Below, piece by piece: positions 7,360-15,086 of a stretch of 25,605 nucleotides of DNA. The position numbers and the translations under genes are program-made. Within the stretch, counting starts at the first letter, position 1, and every line of letters begins with the position of its first letter. The DNA comes from Bacteroidota bacterium. Lineage in GTDB: Bacteria; Bacteroidota; Bacteroidia; Chitinophagales; Chitinophagaceae. Below the pieces are notes generated by a model. It was not told the origin of the DNA. It ran no database searches and saw only the letters and a list, made by a program, of their open reading frames with translations. The stretch is from assembly GCA_023433345.1 (NCBI GenBank), contig JAEZDA010000003.1, forward strand, positions 1-25,605. Reading direction: 5' to 3'.

Positions 7360-8814
7360 ATGCAAGCGGATATCCCTTATCACCTTGAAAACTTTATCGG
7401 TGGTAATTTCATTGGGCCTTTAAGCGGAAAATTCATTGATAATTTCAACCCTGCTACAGGCAAGATTTCGGGCCAAATACCAAATTCAAATGAGAAAGAT
7501 ATAGAGGTGGCAGTTCAGGCCGCTGCAGGCGCTTTGCCGATGTGGAGTGCAACAGACCCGGAAGAAAGATTTAAAATTTTAAACAAGATCGCCGATATCA
7601 TTGAAGAAAACCGTGATGTTATGGCGCTGGCAGAAACTAACGATAACGGTAAGCCGCTTTGGCTGAGTAAGAAGGTGGATATGTATCGTGCTGCCGCTAA
7701 CTTTCGTTTCTTTGCTACAGCAGCTCTTCAATTTTCATCGGAAAGCCATTCAATGCCTGACGGAGTGAACTTCACTTTGCGTCAACCGATTGGGATAGTA
7801 GGTTGCATTTCTCCCTGGAATCTTCCGCTGTATCTTTTTACATGGAAAATAGCTCCTGCGCTGGCGGCAGGTAACTGCGTAATCGCAAAGCCATCCGAGG
7901 TTACACCTGTTACTGCCTTTCTCCTGGCAAAAATATGTAAGGAAGCCGGCCTTCCCGACGGTGTGCTTAATGTTGTTCATGGCACAGGACCTGTTACCGG
8001 CGAGGCCATTGTATCGCATCCACAGATAAAGGCGATCTCCTTTACAGGAAGTACGCGGGCCGGTGAGAGAATTGCATCCATCGCTGCTCCTAAGTTTAAA
8101 AAGCTTTCACTCGAGCTGGGGGGAAAAAATCCGAATATTATTTTCGCGGATTGCGATTGGGAGAAAATGATGCGAACAACAATTCAATCATCTTTCAGCA
8201 ACCAGGGCCAGATCTGCCTTTGCGGCAGCCGTATAATTATTGAGCGGAAGATCTATGATAAATTTAAAAACGCATTCGTTGAACAGGTGCAACGGTTACG
8301 CGTAGCCGACCCTCTTGAAGATTCTTCAAAGCAGGGCGCCATCGTAAGCAAATTGCACTTTGATAAAATAATGGGTTGCATTGCTTTGGCGAAAGAAGAA
8401 GGAGGCACCGTTTTGTGCGGTGGAAAATCAGTTCAGCCTGAAGGCCGTTGTAATGGTGGCTTTTTTATTGAACCCACCGTGTTAGAAGGTTTAGGACCTG
8501 ATACAAGAACAAATACCGAAGAGATCTTTGGTCCTGTTGTTACATTACAGGCCTTTGATACAATTGAAGAAGCGATTTTTCTTGCTAATGCATCAGATTA
8601 CGGACTGGCCTCTACAGTTTGGACGCAAAATATTTCAACTGCGCATGCGGTTGCCAACAAACTTGAGACCGGTATTGTTTGGATAAACTGTTGGCTGAAA
8701 AGAGATCTTCGTACCGCCTTCGGCGGAATAAAGAACAGCGGAGTGGGCCGCGAAGGTGGATGGGAAGCCATGCGCTTTTTTACTGAAGCAAAAAACATTT
8801 GTATAGAATATTAA
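7360..8814 (+). CDS. 2-aminomuconate-6-semialdehyde dehydrogenase (ALDH superfamily)
   Basis: NAD-dependent aldehyde dehydrogenase, 484 residues, predicted to oxidise 2-aminomuconate semialdehyde (the ACMSD product) to 2-aminomuconate; equivalent to NbaE/AmnC and animal ALDH8A1. Seen in the sequence: oxyanion-hole N154 in SPWNLP, cofactor motif FTGSTRAG (228-235), general base E252 in LELGGK, and nucleophile C286 in NQGQICLCGSR. The QICLC context resembles ALDH8A1 and the hydroxy/aminomuconic-semialdehyde dehydrogenases. R116 and an Arg in the C-terminal LKRDLRTAFGG fit the arginines that bind the substrate carboxylate. It heads a four-gene operon, with the next ATG one base after its stop. 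2-hydroxymuconic semialdehyde is an alternative substrate; the neighbours favour the amino compound. Confidence 0.9.
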   Translation: MQADIPYHLENFIGGNFIGPLSGKFIDNFNPATGKISGQIPNSNEKDIEVAVQAAAGALPMWSATDPEERFKILNKIADIIEENRDVMALAETNDNGKPLWLSKKVDMYRAAANFRFFATAALQFSSESHSMPDGVNFTLRQPIGIVGCISPWNLPLYLFTWKIAPALAAGNCVIAKPSEVTPVTAFLLAKICKEAGLPDGVLNVVHGTGPVTGEAIVSHPQIKAISFTGSTRAGERIASIAAPKFKKLSLELGGKNPNIIFADCDWEKMMRTTIQSSFSNQGQICLCGSRIIIERKIYDKFKNAFVEQVQRLRVADPLEDSSKQGAIVSKLHFDKIMGCIALAKEEGGTVLCGGKSVQPEGRCNGGFFIEPTVLEGLGPDTRTNTEEIFGPVVTLQAFDTIEEAIFLANASDYGLASTVWTQNISTAHAVANKLETGIVWINCWLKRDLRTAFGGIKNSGVGREGGWEAMRFFTEAKNICIEY

Positions 8815-8815
8815 T

Positions 8816-9241
8816 ATGCCATCAGAAAACAAGATCATTCAAACGGAAAATGCGGCGAAGCCTCTCGGCGCTTACCCTCATGCGAGGCGTGTAGGCAATT
8901 TGTTGTTTTTATCGGGCATTGGGAGCCGCAGTGCGGAGAATAATACAATACCCGGGCTGGAACTTGATACCAACGGCAATATTATAAGATACGATATCGC
9001 AGCAGAATGTCATTCCGTATTTAAAAACGTGAAGGCTGTGCTGGAAGCAAGCGGGAGCAGCTGGCATAACATGATCGATGTTACCGTATACCTTACCAAT
9101 ATGAAGCGTGACTTCCCGGAGTACAACAGAATTTATGGAGAGTATTTTAAAGATGTGCAGGCATGCAGAACAACTGTTGAAGTAAAAAGCCTTCCAACGC
9201 CCATCGCCATAGAATTAAAAGTTATCGCCACAATAGATTGA
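8816..9241 (+). CDS. RidA-family 2-aminomuconate deaminase
   Basis: 141 residues of the RidA/YjgF/YER057c fold, which hydrolyses enamines/imines. In the nitrobenzoate and aminophenol pathways the homologue (NbaF/AmnD) deaminates 2-aminomuconate to 2-hydroxymuconate/4-oxalocrotonate with release of ammonia. The segments GAYPHARRVGNLLFLSGIGS, LEASGSSWHNMIDVTVYLT and the C-terminal CRTTVEVKSLPTPIAIELKV are typical; the Arg of CRTTVEV is the RidA carboxylate-binding residue. The protein is longer than housekeeping RidA (about 125-130), with an insert around IPGLELDTNGNI, as in aminomuconate deaminases. It sits one base after the dehydrogenase stop and one base before kynU, which supports the specific call over a general RidA. 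Confidence 0.88.
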   Translation: MPSENKIIQTENAAKPLGAYPHARRVGNLLFLSGIGSRSAENNTIPGLELDTNGNIIRYDIAAECHSVFKNVKAVLEASGSSWHNMIDVTVYLTNMKRDFPEYNRIYGEYFKDVQACRTTVEVKSLPTPIAIELKVIATID

Positions 9242-9242
9242 T

Positions 9243-10529
9243 ATGAACTATGAATACAACCCGGAATATGCCCGGGCCATGGATGAAAAAGATCCATTGA
9301 AAAATTTCAGAAGCAAATTTTACATACCATACATAAACGGAAAGGAAAGTATTTATTTCACCGGCAATTCGCTCGGCCTGCAACCACGCAGTACCCAGGA
9401 TTATGTAGTGAATGAACTGGAAGACTGGGCTAACTATGGAGTTGAAGGTCATTTTCATGCACGCAATCCCTGGTACAGTTACCATGAAATGTTTCCGGAA
9501 TTACTGAGCGACATAGTGGGCGCAAAGATGGAAGAGATAGTGGTGATGAACCAACTAACGGTGAACCTTCACCTACTACTCACCAGCTTTTATCGCCCTA
9601 CCAAAGAGCGTTTTAAAATAATATGCGAAACAAAAGCTTTTCCCTCAGATCAATATGCAATAGCATCACAGGTGAAATTGCATGGATTTGATGCCTCCGA
9701 AGCAATAATAGAAATCGCGCCGCGTACAGGCGAAACCGTTATAAGAAATGAGGATATAATTGCCTCGATAAAAGAACATGGTAATTCCGTGGCAATTGTT
9801 CTTTTTGGCGCGGTAAATTATTACAGTGGCCAGGTGTTTAATCTCCAGGCCATCACCAGGGCTGCCCACGAGGCCGGTGCCTTATGTGGCTTTGATCTCG
9901 CGCACGCCGCCGGAAATGTTGCTCTTGAACTTCATGACTGGCAGGTTGACTTTGCTTGCTGGTGCAGCTACAAATACCTCAACTCCGGGCCGGGTGGCGT
10001 AGCCGGTGCATTCATTCATGAAAAACATATTGGTAAAAAAGATCTTCCCCGGCTTGCGGGCTGGTGGGGAAACAATAAGGAAACGCGCTTCGAAATGCGT
10101 AAAGAATTTGATCCTATCCCAACAGCCGAAGGCTGGCAACTGAGTAATGCGCCGGTGTTAAGCATGGCTGCTCATAAAGCTGCACTTGATGTGTTCAAAG
10201 AGGCCGGGATGGCAAGCCTTGTTGAGAAAAGTCGCGAGCTAACGGGATATCTATTGTTCGTTCTTGACGAAGTGAATGCATCTTTTCAACAACCCATTAT
10301 GGAAGTTATCACTCCGCGAAAGGAAGAGGAAAGAGGTTGCCAGGTGTCAATTATCATGAAGAAAAATGGTAAAGAGATATTCGACTCACTTTTGAAAAAT
10401 GGTGTAATTGCAGACTGGCGCGAACCAAATGTAATACGCATAGCACCCGTACCATTGTACAACACATTTGAAGATGTGTTCCGCTTCGGAGAAATAATCA
10501 GGGAAGCCTCTAAAGGAAAATATGAATAG
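9243..10529 (+). CDS. kynU: Kynureninase
   Basis: PLP-dependent hydrolase splitting kynurenine to anthranilate and alanine, or 3-hydroxykynurenine to 3-hydroxyanthranilate and alanine. 428 residues, normal length. Visible: FTGNSLGLQPRS near the N-terminus, NQLTVNLHLLL (phosphate-binding region), the aspartate D218 in GFDLAHAAGN that contacts the PLP ring nitrogen, and the Schiff-base lysine K244 in WCSYKYLNSGPGG. WWGNNKETRFEM is another family signature. It lies between the deaminase (1-base gap) and kmo (2-base gap), so it is co-translated with both. With kmo next door the likely substrate is 3-hydroxykynurenine. Confidence 0.96.
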   Translation: MNYEYNPEYARAMDEKDPLKNFRSKFYIPYINGKESIYFTGNSLGLQPRSTQDYVVNELEDWANYGVEGHFHARNPWYSYHEMFPELLSDIVGAKMEEIVVMNQLTVNLHLLLTSFYRPTKERFKIICETKAFPSDQYAIASQVKLHGFDASEAIIEIAPRTGETVIRNEDIIASIKEHGNSVAIVLFGAVNYYSGQVFNLQAITRAAHEAGALCGFDLAHAAGNVALELHDWQVDFACWCSYKYLNSGPGGVAGAFIHEKHIGKKDLPRLAGWWGNNKETRFEMRKEFDPIPTAEGWQLSNAPVLSMAAHKAALDVFKEAGMASLVEKSRELTGYLLFVLDEVNASFQQPIMEVITPRKEEERGCQVSIIMKKNGKEIFDSLLKNGVIADWREPNVIRIAPVPLYNTFEDVFRFGEIIREASKGKYE

Positions 10530-10531
10530 TT

Positions 10532-11869
10532 ATGAGCAAAACTGTAAATATCGCGGGCGCGGGTCTTGTGGGTTCACTCCTTGCCATCTACTTATCGAAG
10601 CGTGGTTATGATGTTACGGTTTATGAGCGGCGAGAGGATATGCGAAAAGTTTCAGGCATTGCCGGCAGGTCGATAAATCTTGCTTTAAGCGATCGCGGTA
10701 TAAGGGCGCTGGAAGAAGTGGGTGTGATGGATGAAATAAGATCCATTGCAATTCCGATGCACGGAAGACAGATGCACAACATCGACGGCTCCTCACCTTT
10801 TCAACCATATGGGGTGGAAGGCCAGTTTATTAACTCTGTATCACGCGGCGATTTGAATAAGAAATTAATGGACCTCGCTGAAAAAAATGGAGCCACTATT
10901 CATTTCAACAAGAAACTTTCAGGCGTTAACTGGAGCAATCATGAAATGCATTTTGAAGACGGCACAACTTCTTTAGCCGATCTGATGTTCGGAAGCGATG
11001 GCGCTTATTCTTCTGCAAGGCTGAGTCATCAGCTTCATCATGACCGGTTTCAATACCAACAGTATTATATTGATTTTGGATATAAGGAACTGGTAATTCC
11101 TGCAGGAGAGAATGGCACCTTCCTAATTGAAAAAAATGCTCTGCATATTTGGCCACGGGGGAATTATATGCTTATCGCCCTTCCCAATATGGATGGCAGC
11201 TTTACCTGCACATTGTTTTTCCCTTTTGAAGGCGAACCTTCTTTTTCTTCGATCGACACACCGGAAAAGGCAAGAAAATTTTTCAATGAAACTTTTACTG
11301 ATGCTTCTGCATTAATGCCTTCTCTCGAGCATGACTTTTTTCATAACCCCACTTCATCACTTGTAACGGTGAAATGTTTCCCATGGATACGCGACCATAG
11401 GTTTGCACTTATCGGCGACGCCGCTCATGCTATTGTTCCTTTCTTTGGTCAGGGTATGAATGCGGGCTTTGAAGACTGCTCGGTTCTGAATAAACTTATT
11501 GATCAGCTCAACGGCAACTGGACCGAGATTCTTGAAGAATTTCAGCGACTGAGAAAGCCTGATGCAGATGCTATTGCAGATCTTGCACTTACTAATTTTG
11601 TTGAGATGAGGGATAAGGTTGCCGACCCATCCTTTCTACTCCAGAAAAAAATAGAAACATATTTTTCCAAAAAGCATCCCGACAAGTGGACGCCAGCTTA
11701 TTCGATGGTAACTTTTAGTCCGGATATCAGGTATAGCGAGGCCTTGCTTCGCGGTGCAAAACAGGAAGCCATTATGAAGGAGATCATGCAGAAGCCGGGT
11801 ATTCAGCAACTATGGGATTCTGAGGAGGTTGAAAATGAGATGTTGAAGTTATTGTCAGGAAAATTTTAA
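10532..11869 (+). CDS. kmo: Kynurenine 3-monooxygenase
   Basis: FAD-dependent aromatic hydroxylase adding OH at C3 of kynurenine using NADPH and O2. 445 residues, close to the fungal and pseudomonad enzymes. Residues 9-14 form the GxGxxG dinucleotide site (GAGLVG), followed by the acidic end of the second strand in TVYERRED. SGIAGRSINLALSDRG is a KMO-specific segment, MFGSDGAYSSAR is the DG motif, and IGDAAHAIVPFFGQGMNAGF is the second FAD-binding (GD) motif. Animal KMO has a C-terminal membrane anchor; here the C-terminus is not strongly hydrophobic, suggesting a soluble enzyme. Last gene of the operon; 80 bases without recognisable signals except a weak AT-rich box separate it from pyrF. 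Confidence 0.96.
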   Translation: MSKTVNIAGAGLVGSLLAIYLSKRGYDVTVYERREDMRKVSGIAGRSINLALSDRGIRALEEVGVMDEIRSIAIPMHGRQMHNIDGSSPFQPYGVEGQFINSVSRGDLNKKLMDLAEKNGATIHFNKKLSGVNWSNHEMHFEDGTTSLADLMFGSDGAYSSARLSHQLHHDRFQYQQYYIDFGYKELVIPAGENGTFLIEKNALHIWPRGNYMLIALPNMDGSFTCTLFFPFEGEPSFSSIDTPEKARKFFNETFTDASALMPSLEHDFFHNPTSSLVTVKCFPWIRDHRFALIGDAAHAIVPFFGQGMNAGFEDCSVLNKLIDQLNGNWTEILEEFQRLRKPDADAIADLALTNFVEMRDKVADPSFLLQKKIETYFSKKHPDKWTPAYSMVTFSPDIRYSEALLRGAKQEAIMKEIMQKPGIQQLWDSEEVENEMLKLLSGKF

Positions 11870-11949
11870 TAAGCGTGCGTCGTTCCTGGAGCCTGCTTAA
11901 TCACATCGCGAATGCCATCAACCTTTATTCATTCAATTAATTTTTAATC

Positions 11950-12759
11950 ATGAAGCGCTTCGAACTGGTTAATGCCATTCAAGAAAAGAGATCATTTCTT
12001 TGTGTAGGCCTTGATACTGACCCTGACCAGATCCCACTTCATCTTAAGGAAAAAGAGAATGGCATCTTTGAATTCAACCGTCAAATAATCGACAAAACGA
12101 AAGATCATTGCGTTGCTTATAAGATCAACACTGCATTTTATGAAGCAATGGGTTCAAAAGGCTGGGACATCATGGAGCAGACCGTACACCACATTCCTTC
12201 CACTCATTTTAAAATTGCAGATGCCAAGCGTGGAGACATCGGCAATACATCCGCCAGATATGCAAAGGCTTTCTTTCAAACAATTCCTTTTGATGCCATC
12301 ACCGTTGCACCATACATGGGTGAAGACAGCATCCGGCCATTTTTGGAATATGAAAATAAATGGACCATCTTACTCGGCCTCACAAGCAACCCCGGGGCAG
12401 CTGATTTTGAGTTGCAACAATTAAAATCCGGAGAACAATTGTTTGAAAAAGTGATAAAAACAGTAAGCGCCTGGGGAAATCCTGACAATTTAATGTTTGT
12501 AACAGGCGCAACGCAGGCAGCCGCATTAGAAGGGATACGATCAATTATTCCGGATCATTTCCTTCTTGTTCCGGGCATCGGCTTCCAGGGTGGAAGTTTA
12601 CCGGAAGTTGTGCGATATGGTATGAACAAGGATACGGGACTGTTAGTAAATGTTTCCCGGGCGATAATTTATGCGGGAGAGCAGGAAAACTTTGATACCG
12701 AAGCAGGTGAGATTGCTCGTCAATACCACGAAGAAATGTCTTCCTTAATGCCTTTGTAA
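11950..12759 (+). CDS. pyrF: Orotidine 5'-phosphate decarboxylase (type 2)
   Basis: Final step of de novo UMP synthesis, OMP to UMP plus CO2. 269 residues, the length of the longer type 2 (PyrF/Ura3-like) subfamily. Seen: CVGLDTDPDQIP at the N-terminus, KINTAFYEAMG, the catalytic tetrad segment FKIADAKRGDIGNTSARYAKA (Asp-x-Lys-x-x-Asp), and the phosphate-binding LVPGIGFQGG near the C-terminus. TAATTTTT at 11938-11945, four bases before the ATG, resembles a -7 box with one mismatch, so a very short leader is possible. The 3' end overlaps the convergent SGNH gene by 15 bases. Not functionally tied to the kynurenine genes. Confidence 0.95.
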   Translation: MKRFELVNAIQEKRSFLCVGLDTDPDQIPLHLKEKENGIFEFNRQIIDKTKDHCVAYKINTAFYEAMGSKGWDIMEQTVHHIPSTHFKIADAKRGDIGNTSARYAKAFFQTIPFDAITVAPYMGEDSIRPFLEYENKWTILLGLTSNPGAADFELQQLKSGEQLFEKVIKTVSAWGNPDNLMFVTGATQAAALEGIRSIIPDHFLLVPGIGFQGGSLPEVVRYGMNKDTGLLVNVSRAIIYAGEQENFDTEAGEIARQYHEEMSSLMPL

Positions 12760-13356
12760 GGTTTTAATTTCCATCACGATTTTTTGCACCTTTTCGGCCC
12801 ATGCATGATATTCCTTTCCTGATGGATGCAGACCGTCCGCAGCAAGATAAGAAGCATCAGTGTTTCTCCGTTGCCCGGATGTAATGTCGATAAAATGTAC
12901 GCCCGCCGCCTCGGCACCATTTCTGCAGGCTTCATTATAAAGGTCAATTTCTGTTGCAATTTCGGCAGCATCTTTTTCCTTTGCAAAGGGAGTTACTCCC
13001 CAATCGGGAATGCTTAGCATGATAACATGTTCAGGCCTTCCTCCCGCAAACCTGACTGCCTTTGTGAGCAGTAATTCCAACTCAGGAATAAAATCATCCA
13101 CAGGTCTTTTGCGGTATTGATTATTTACGCCGATCAGCAAGGTCACCAAATCATAGTGATCCAACAGTTTTGTGTGGATGATATGATCGATCAACTCATT
13201 TGAGGTCCAACCTGTCTTTGCAACAATTTCCGGCGCGTGGATCTTTATTCCATCTTTACGAAGGAGTTGAACCAATTGGTATGGAAAACTATCATACAGC
13301 GGAACCTGTTCTCCTATTGTATAACTGTCGCCCAATGCAAGATAGGTGTGCATCAT
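12745..13356 (-). CDS. SGNH/GDSL-family hydrolase
   Basis: 203 residues with the block I motif ALGDSYTIG (nucleophile S11), block III LLIGVNNQYR (an Asn in the GxND-like oxyanion position) and block V DGLHPSGKEYHAWA supplying catalytic Asp and His. No signal peptide, so probably cytoplasmic. Likely a lipase/esterase or lysophospholipase-like enzyme; substrate cannot be deduced. Its start overlaps the stop of the YciI-like gene (ATGATG across the TGA), indicating translational coupling. Its 3' end overlaps pyrF by 15 bases on the opposite strand. Confidence 0.88.
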   Translation of the reverse strand: MMHTYLALGDSYTIGEQVPLYDSFPYQLVQLLRKDGIKIHAPEIVAKTGWTSNELIDHIIHTKLLDHYDLVTLLIGVNNQYRKRPVDDFIPELELLLTKAVRFAGGRPEHVIMLSIPDWGVTPFAKEKDAAEIATEIDLYNEACRNGAEAAGVHFIDITSGQRRNTDASYLAADGLHPSGKEYHAWAEKVQKIVMEIKTLQRH

Positions 13357-13760
13357 TCCTGATCCTTTCTGGTATGTTTCAAATTACCGTCAGGCGAACT
13401 GTACCATGGCACGATATCCACTTCAAACAAACCTGCGTTCACTGCAGGGTCTGTATCAACATGCTGCTGAGCCTCCTTGAGCGTCTTGCAGTCAAGAATA
13501 AATATTCCTCGCCATGTATGGTCATTTTTGCCAAAAGGTCCCGCAATTTTCAGCACTCCCTCATCTGCAAGCCTTTTCATGTTAGACATATGTCCTTTAA
13601 ACAATTCCGCCTTTTCCAATGAATCAAGGCCAACGTTCGGCCCTGTTCGTATCATCACGAACCAGTATTGGTCTATGGCTTCAGCTTTGGCAGGTTTCTT
13701 CTCCTGCGCAATTGATTGCAGGGCCGGCAGAAGAAACATGAGAAACAGCAATTTTTTCAT
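13353..13760 (-). CDS. YciI-like domain protein with signal peptide
   Basis: 135 residues. Residues 1-19 are a clear signal peptide (MKKLLFLMFLLPALQSIAQ). The remainder shows the YciI/dimeric ferredoxin-like pattern: QYWFVMIRTGPN, then KGHMSNMKRLADEGVLKIAGPF, WRGIFILDCKTLKEAQQHVD, TDPAVNAGLFEVDIVPWY. YciI proteins are mostly small cytoplasmic proteins with poorly known activity (one group is a dehalogenase-like fusion partner). A secreted form is less common. It is translationally coupled to the SGNH hydrolase downstream. Export is inferred from the leader only. Confidence 0.82.
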   Translation of the reverse strand: MKKLLFLMFLLPALQSIAQEKKPAKAEAIDQYWFVMIRTGPNVGLDSLEKAELFKGHMSNMKRLADEGVLKIAGPFGKNDHTWRGIFILDCKTLKEAQQHVDTDPAVNAGLFEVDIVPWYSSPDGNLKHTRKDQE

Positions 13761-13795
13761 GGCATTTAAAATTGATCTGTAATGTTACAAATCTT

Positions 13796-13825
13796 TTAGT
13801 GAAAAAAAGGGAAGCTTTATATTTG
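13796..13825 (+). promoter_or_regulatory. Promoter of the gcdH operon
   Basis: TTAG (13796-13799), an 18-base spacer, then TATATTTG (13818-13825), which matches the Bacteroidota -7 consensus TAnnTTTG exactly. The predicted leader to the ATG at 13881 is about 50 bases. This is one of the best promoter matches in the window. Confidence 0.6.
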
Positions 13826-13880
13826 CACACTATTTTTCCGACGCTGTTTGCGTGGAATTTTTCTAAGAAACAAACCTACC

Positions 13881-15065
13881 ATGGCTGCAAAAACTGATAA
13901 TTTTCAATCTCCCGACTATTTCAACGTTGATGAACTTCTTTCCGAGGAACATAAGCTGGTAAGGGAAAGTGTAAGGAACTATGTAAAGAAAGAGATCTCG
14001 CCCATCATTGAAGATTTCGCGCAACGCGCAGAATTCCCGCAGCATATAGTAAAGCAACTTGGTGACATCGGATGTTTCGGCCCCACTATTCCGGCGGAAT
14101 ATGGCGGCGGAGGAATGGATTATATAAGTTATGGATTGATGATGCAGGAGCTTGAGCGCGGTGACAGTGGCGTGAGAAGCACGGCTAGCGTGCAAGGCAG
14201 CCTTGTAATGTTTCCCATCTACCAATACGGCAGTGAGGAGCAAAGAAAAAAGTACCTTCCAAAACTCGCAAGCGGCGAATGGCTTGGATGCTTCGGACTA
14301 ACAGAACCCAATCATGGAAGTGACCCAAGCAGTATGCTAACCAACATTAAAGATGCAGGTGATCATGTAATATTGAACGGCGCTAAGATGTGGATCAGCA
14401 ATGCACCTTTCAGCCAGGTTGCGGTGGTTTGGGCCAAAGATGAGGAAGGTATCATCCGCGGACTGGTTGTAGAACGTGGTATGGAAGGTTTCAGCACTCC
14501 TACAACTCATGGCAAATGGAGCCTTCGTGCATCGGCAACAGGCGAACTTGTTTTTGATAATGTAAAAGTTCCAAAGGAAAATATCTTTCCGAATGTAAAA
14601 GGATTAAAAGGACCGCTTGGTTGCCTCACAAAGGCCCGCTATGGTATCTCCTGGGGAGCGATCGGGGCTGCAATGGATTGCTATGACACCGCCCTGCAGT
14701 ACAGCAAGGAAAGAATGCAATTCGGAAAACCAATAGGAGCATTCCAGTTGCAGCAGAAAAAACTGGCTGAAATGGTAACAGAGATCACAAAAGCTCAATT
14801 ACTTAACTGGCGGCTTGGCGTTTTAATGAATGAAGGAAAAGTGACACCGCAGCAAGTGAGCATGGCGAAAAGAAACGCCTGTGAAGTAGCTGCAAACATT
14901 TGCAGGGATGCCCGCCAAATGCTTGGAGGAATGGGCATTACGGGAGAATACCCGGTTATGCGCCACATGATGAACCTTGAAAGTGTTATTACTTACGAGG
15001 GAACCCATGATATTCATTTGCTCATCACGGGAATGGATGTTACCGGCTTCAATGCTTTTAAATAA
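13881..15065 (+). CDS. gcdH: Glutaryl-CoA dehydrogenase (acyl-CoA dehydrogenase family)
   Basis: FAD flavoenzyme that oxidises and decarboxylates glutaryl-CoA to crotonyl-CoA in lysine/tryptophan degradation. I start at ATG 13881 (394 residues, MAAKTDN); a TTG 33 bases upstream is unlikely. The residues that in human GCDH bind the glutaryl carboxylate and catalyse the reaction are all present: E92, R99 and S103 in QELERGDSGVRSTASVQ, and the Y372-E373 pair in TYEGTHDIH. LGCFGLTEPNHGSDPSSM and RMQFGKPIGAFQ are acyl-CoA dehydrogenase signatures. A good promoter precedes it and a 3-hydroxyacyl-CoA dehydrogenase follows after 21 bases, in keeping with the next steps from crotonyl-CoA. Other short-chain acyl-CoA dehydrogenases lack the Arg. 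Confidence 0.92.
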   Translation: MAAKTDNFQSPDYFNVDELLSEEHKLVRESVRNYVKKEISPIIEDFAQRAEFPQHIVKQLGDIGCFGPTIPAEYGGGGMDYISYGLMMQELERGDSGVRSTASVQGSLVMFPIYQYGSEEQRKKYLPKLASGEWLGCFGLTEPNHGSDPSSMLTNIKDAGDHVILNGAKMWISNAPFSQVAVVWAKDEEGIIRGLVVERGMEGFSTPTTHGKWSLRASATGELVFDNVKVPKENIFPNVKGLKGPLGCLTKARYGISWGAIGAAMDCYDTALQYSKERMQFGKPIGAFQLQQKKLAEMVTEITKAQLLNWRLGVLMNEGKVTPQQVSMAKRNACEVAANICRDARQMLGGMGITGEYPVMRHMMNLESVITYEGTHDIHLLITGMDVTGFNAFK

Positions 15066-15086
15066 AAAGAATAATCTAATATCAAA

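Noticed and set aside
7306..7383. In-frame 26-residue N-terminal extension of the 3-hydroxyanthranilate dioxygenase
   Set aside because: It would overlap the divergent dehydrogenase start. The 174-residue form matches the known length and residue numbering of the family exactly.
11870..11949. Possible terminator or small RNA between kmo and pyrF
   Set aside because: No stable hairpin with a T-tract is visible; only a weak AT-rich box before pyrF.
13848..13880. Upstream TTG start adding 11 residues to glutaryl-CoA dehydrogenase
   Set aside because: The ATG at 13881 gives a typical N-terminus; the extension has no conserved features.
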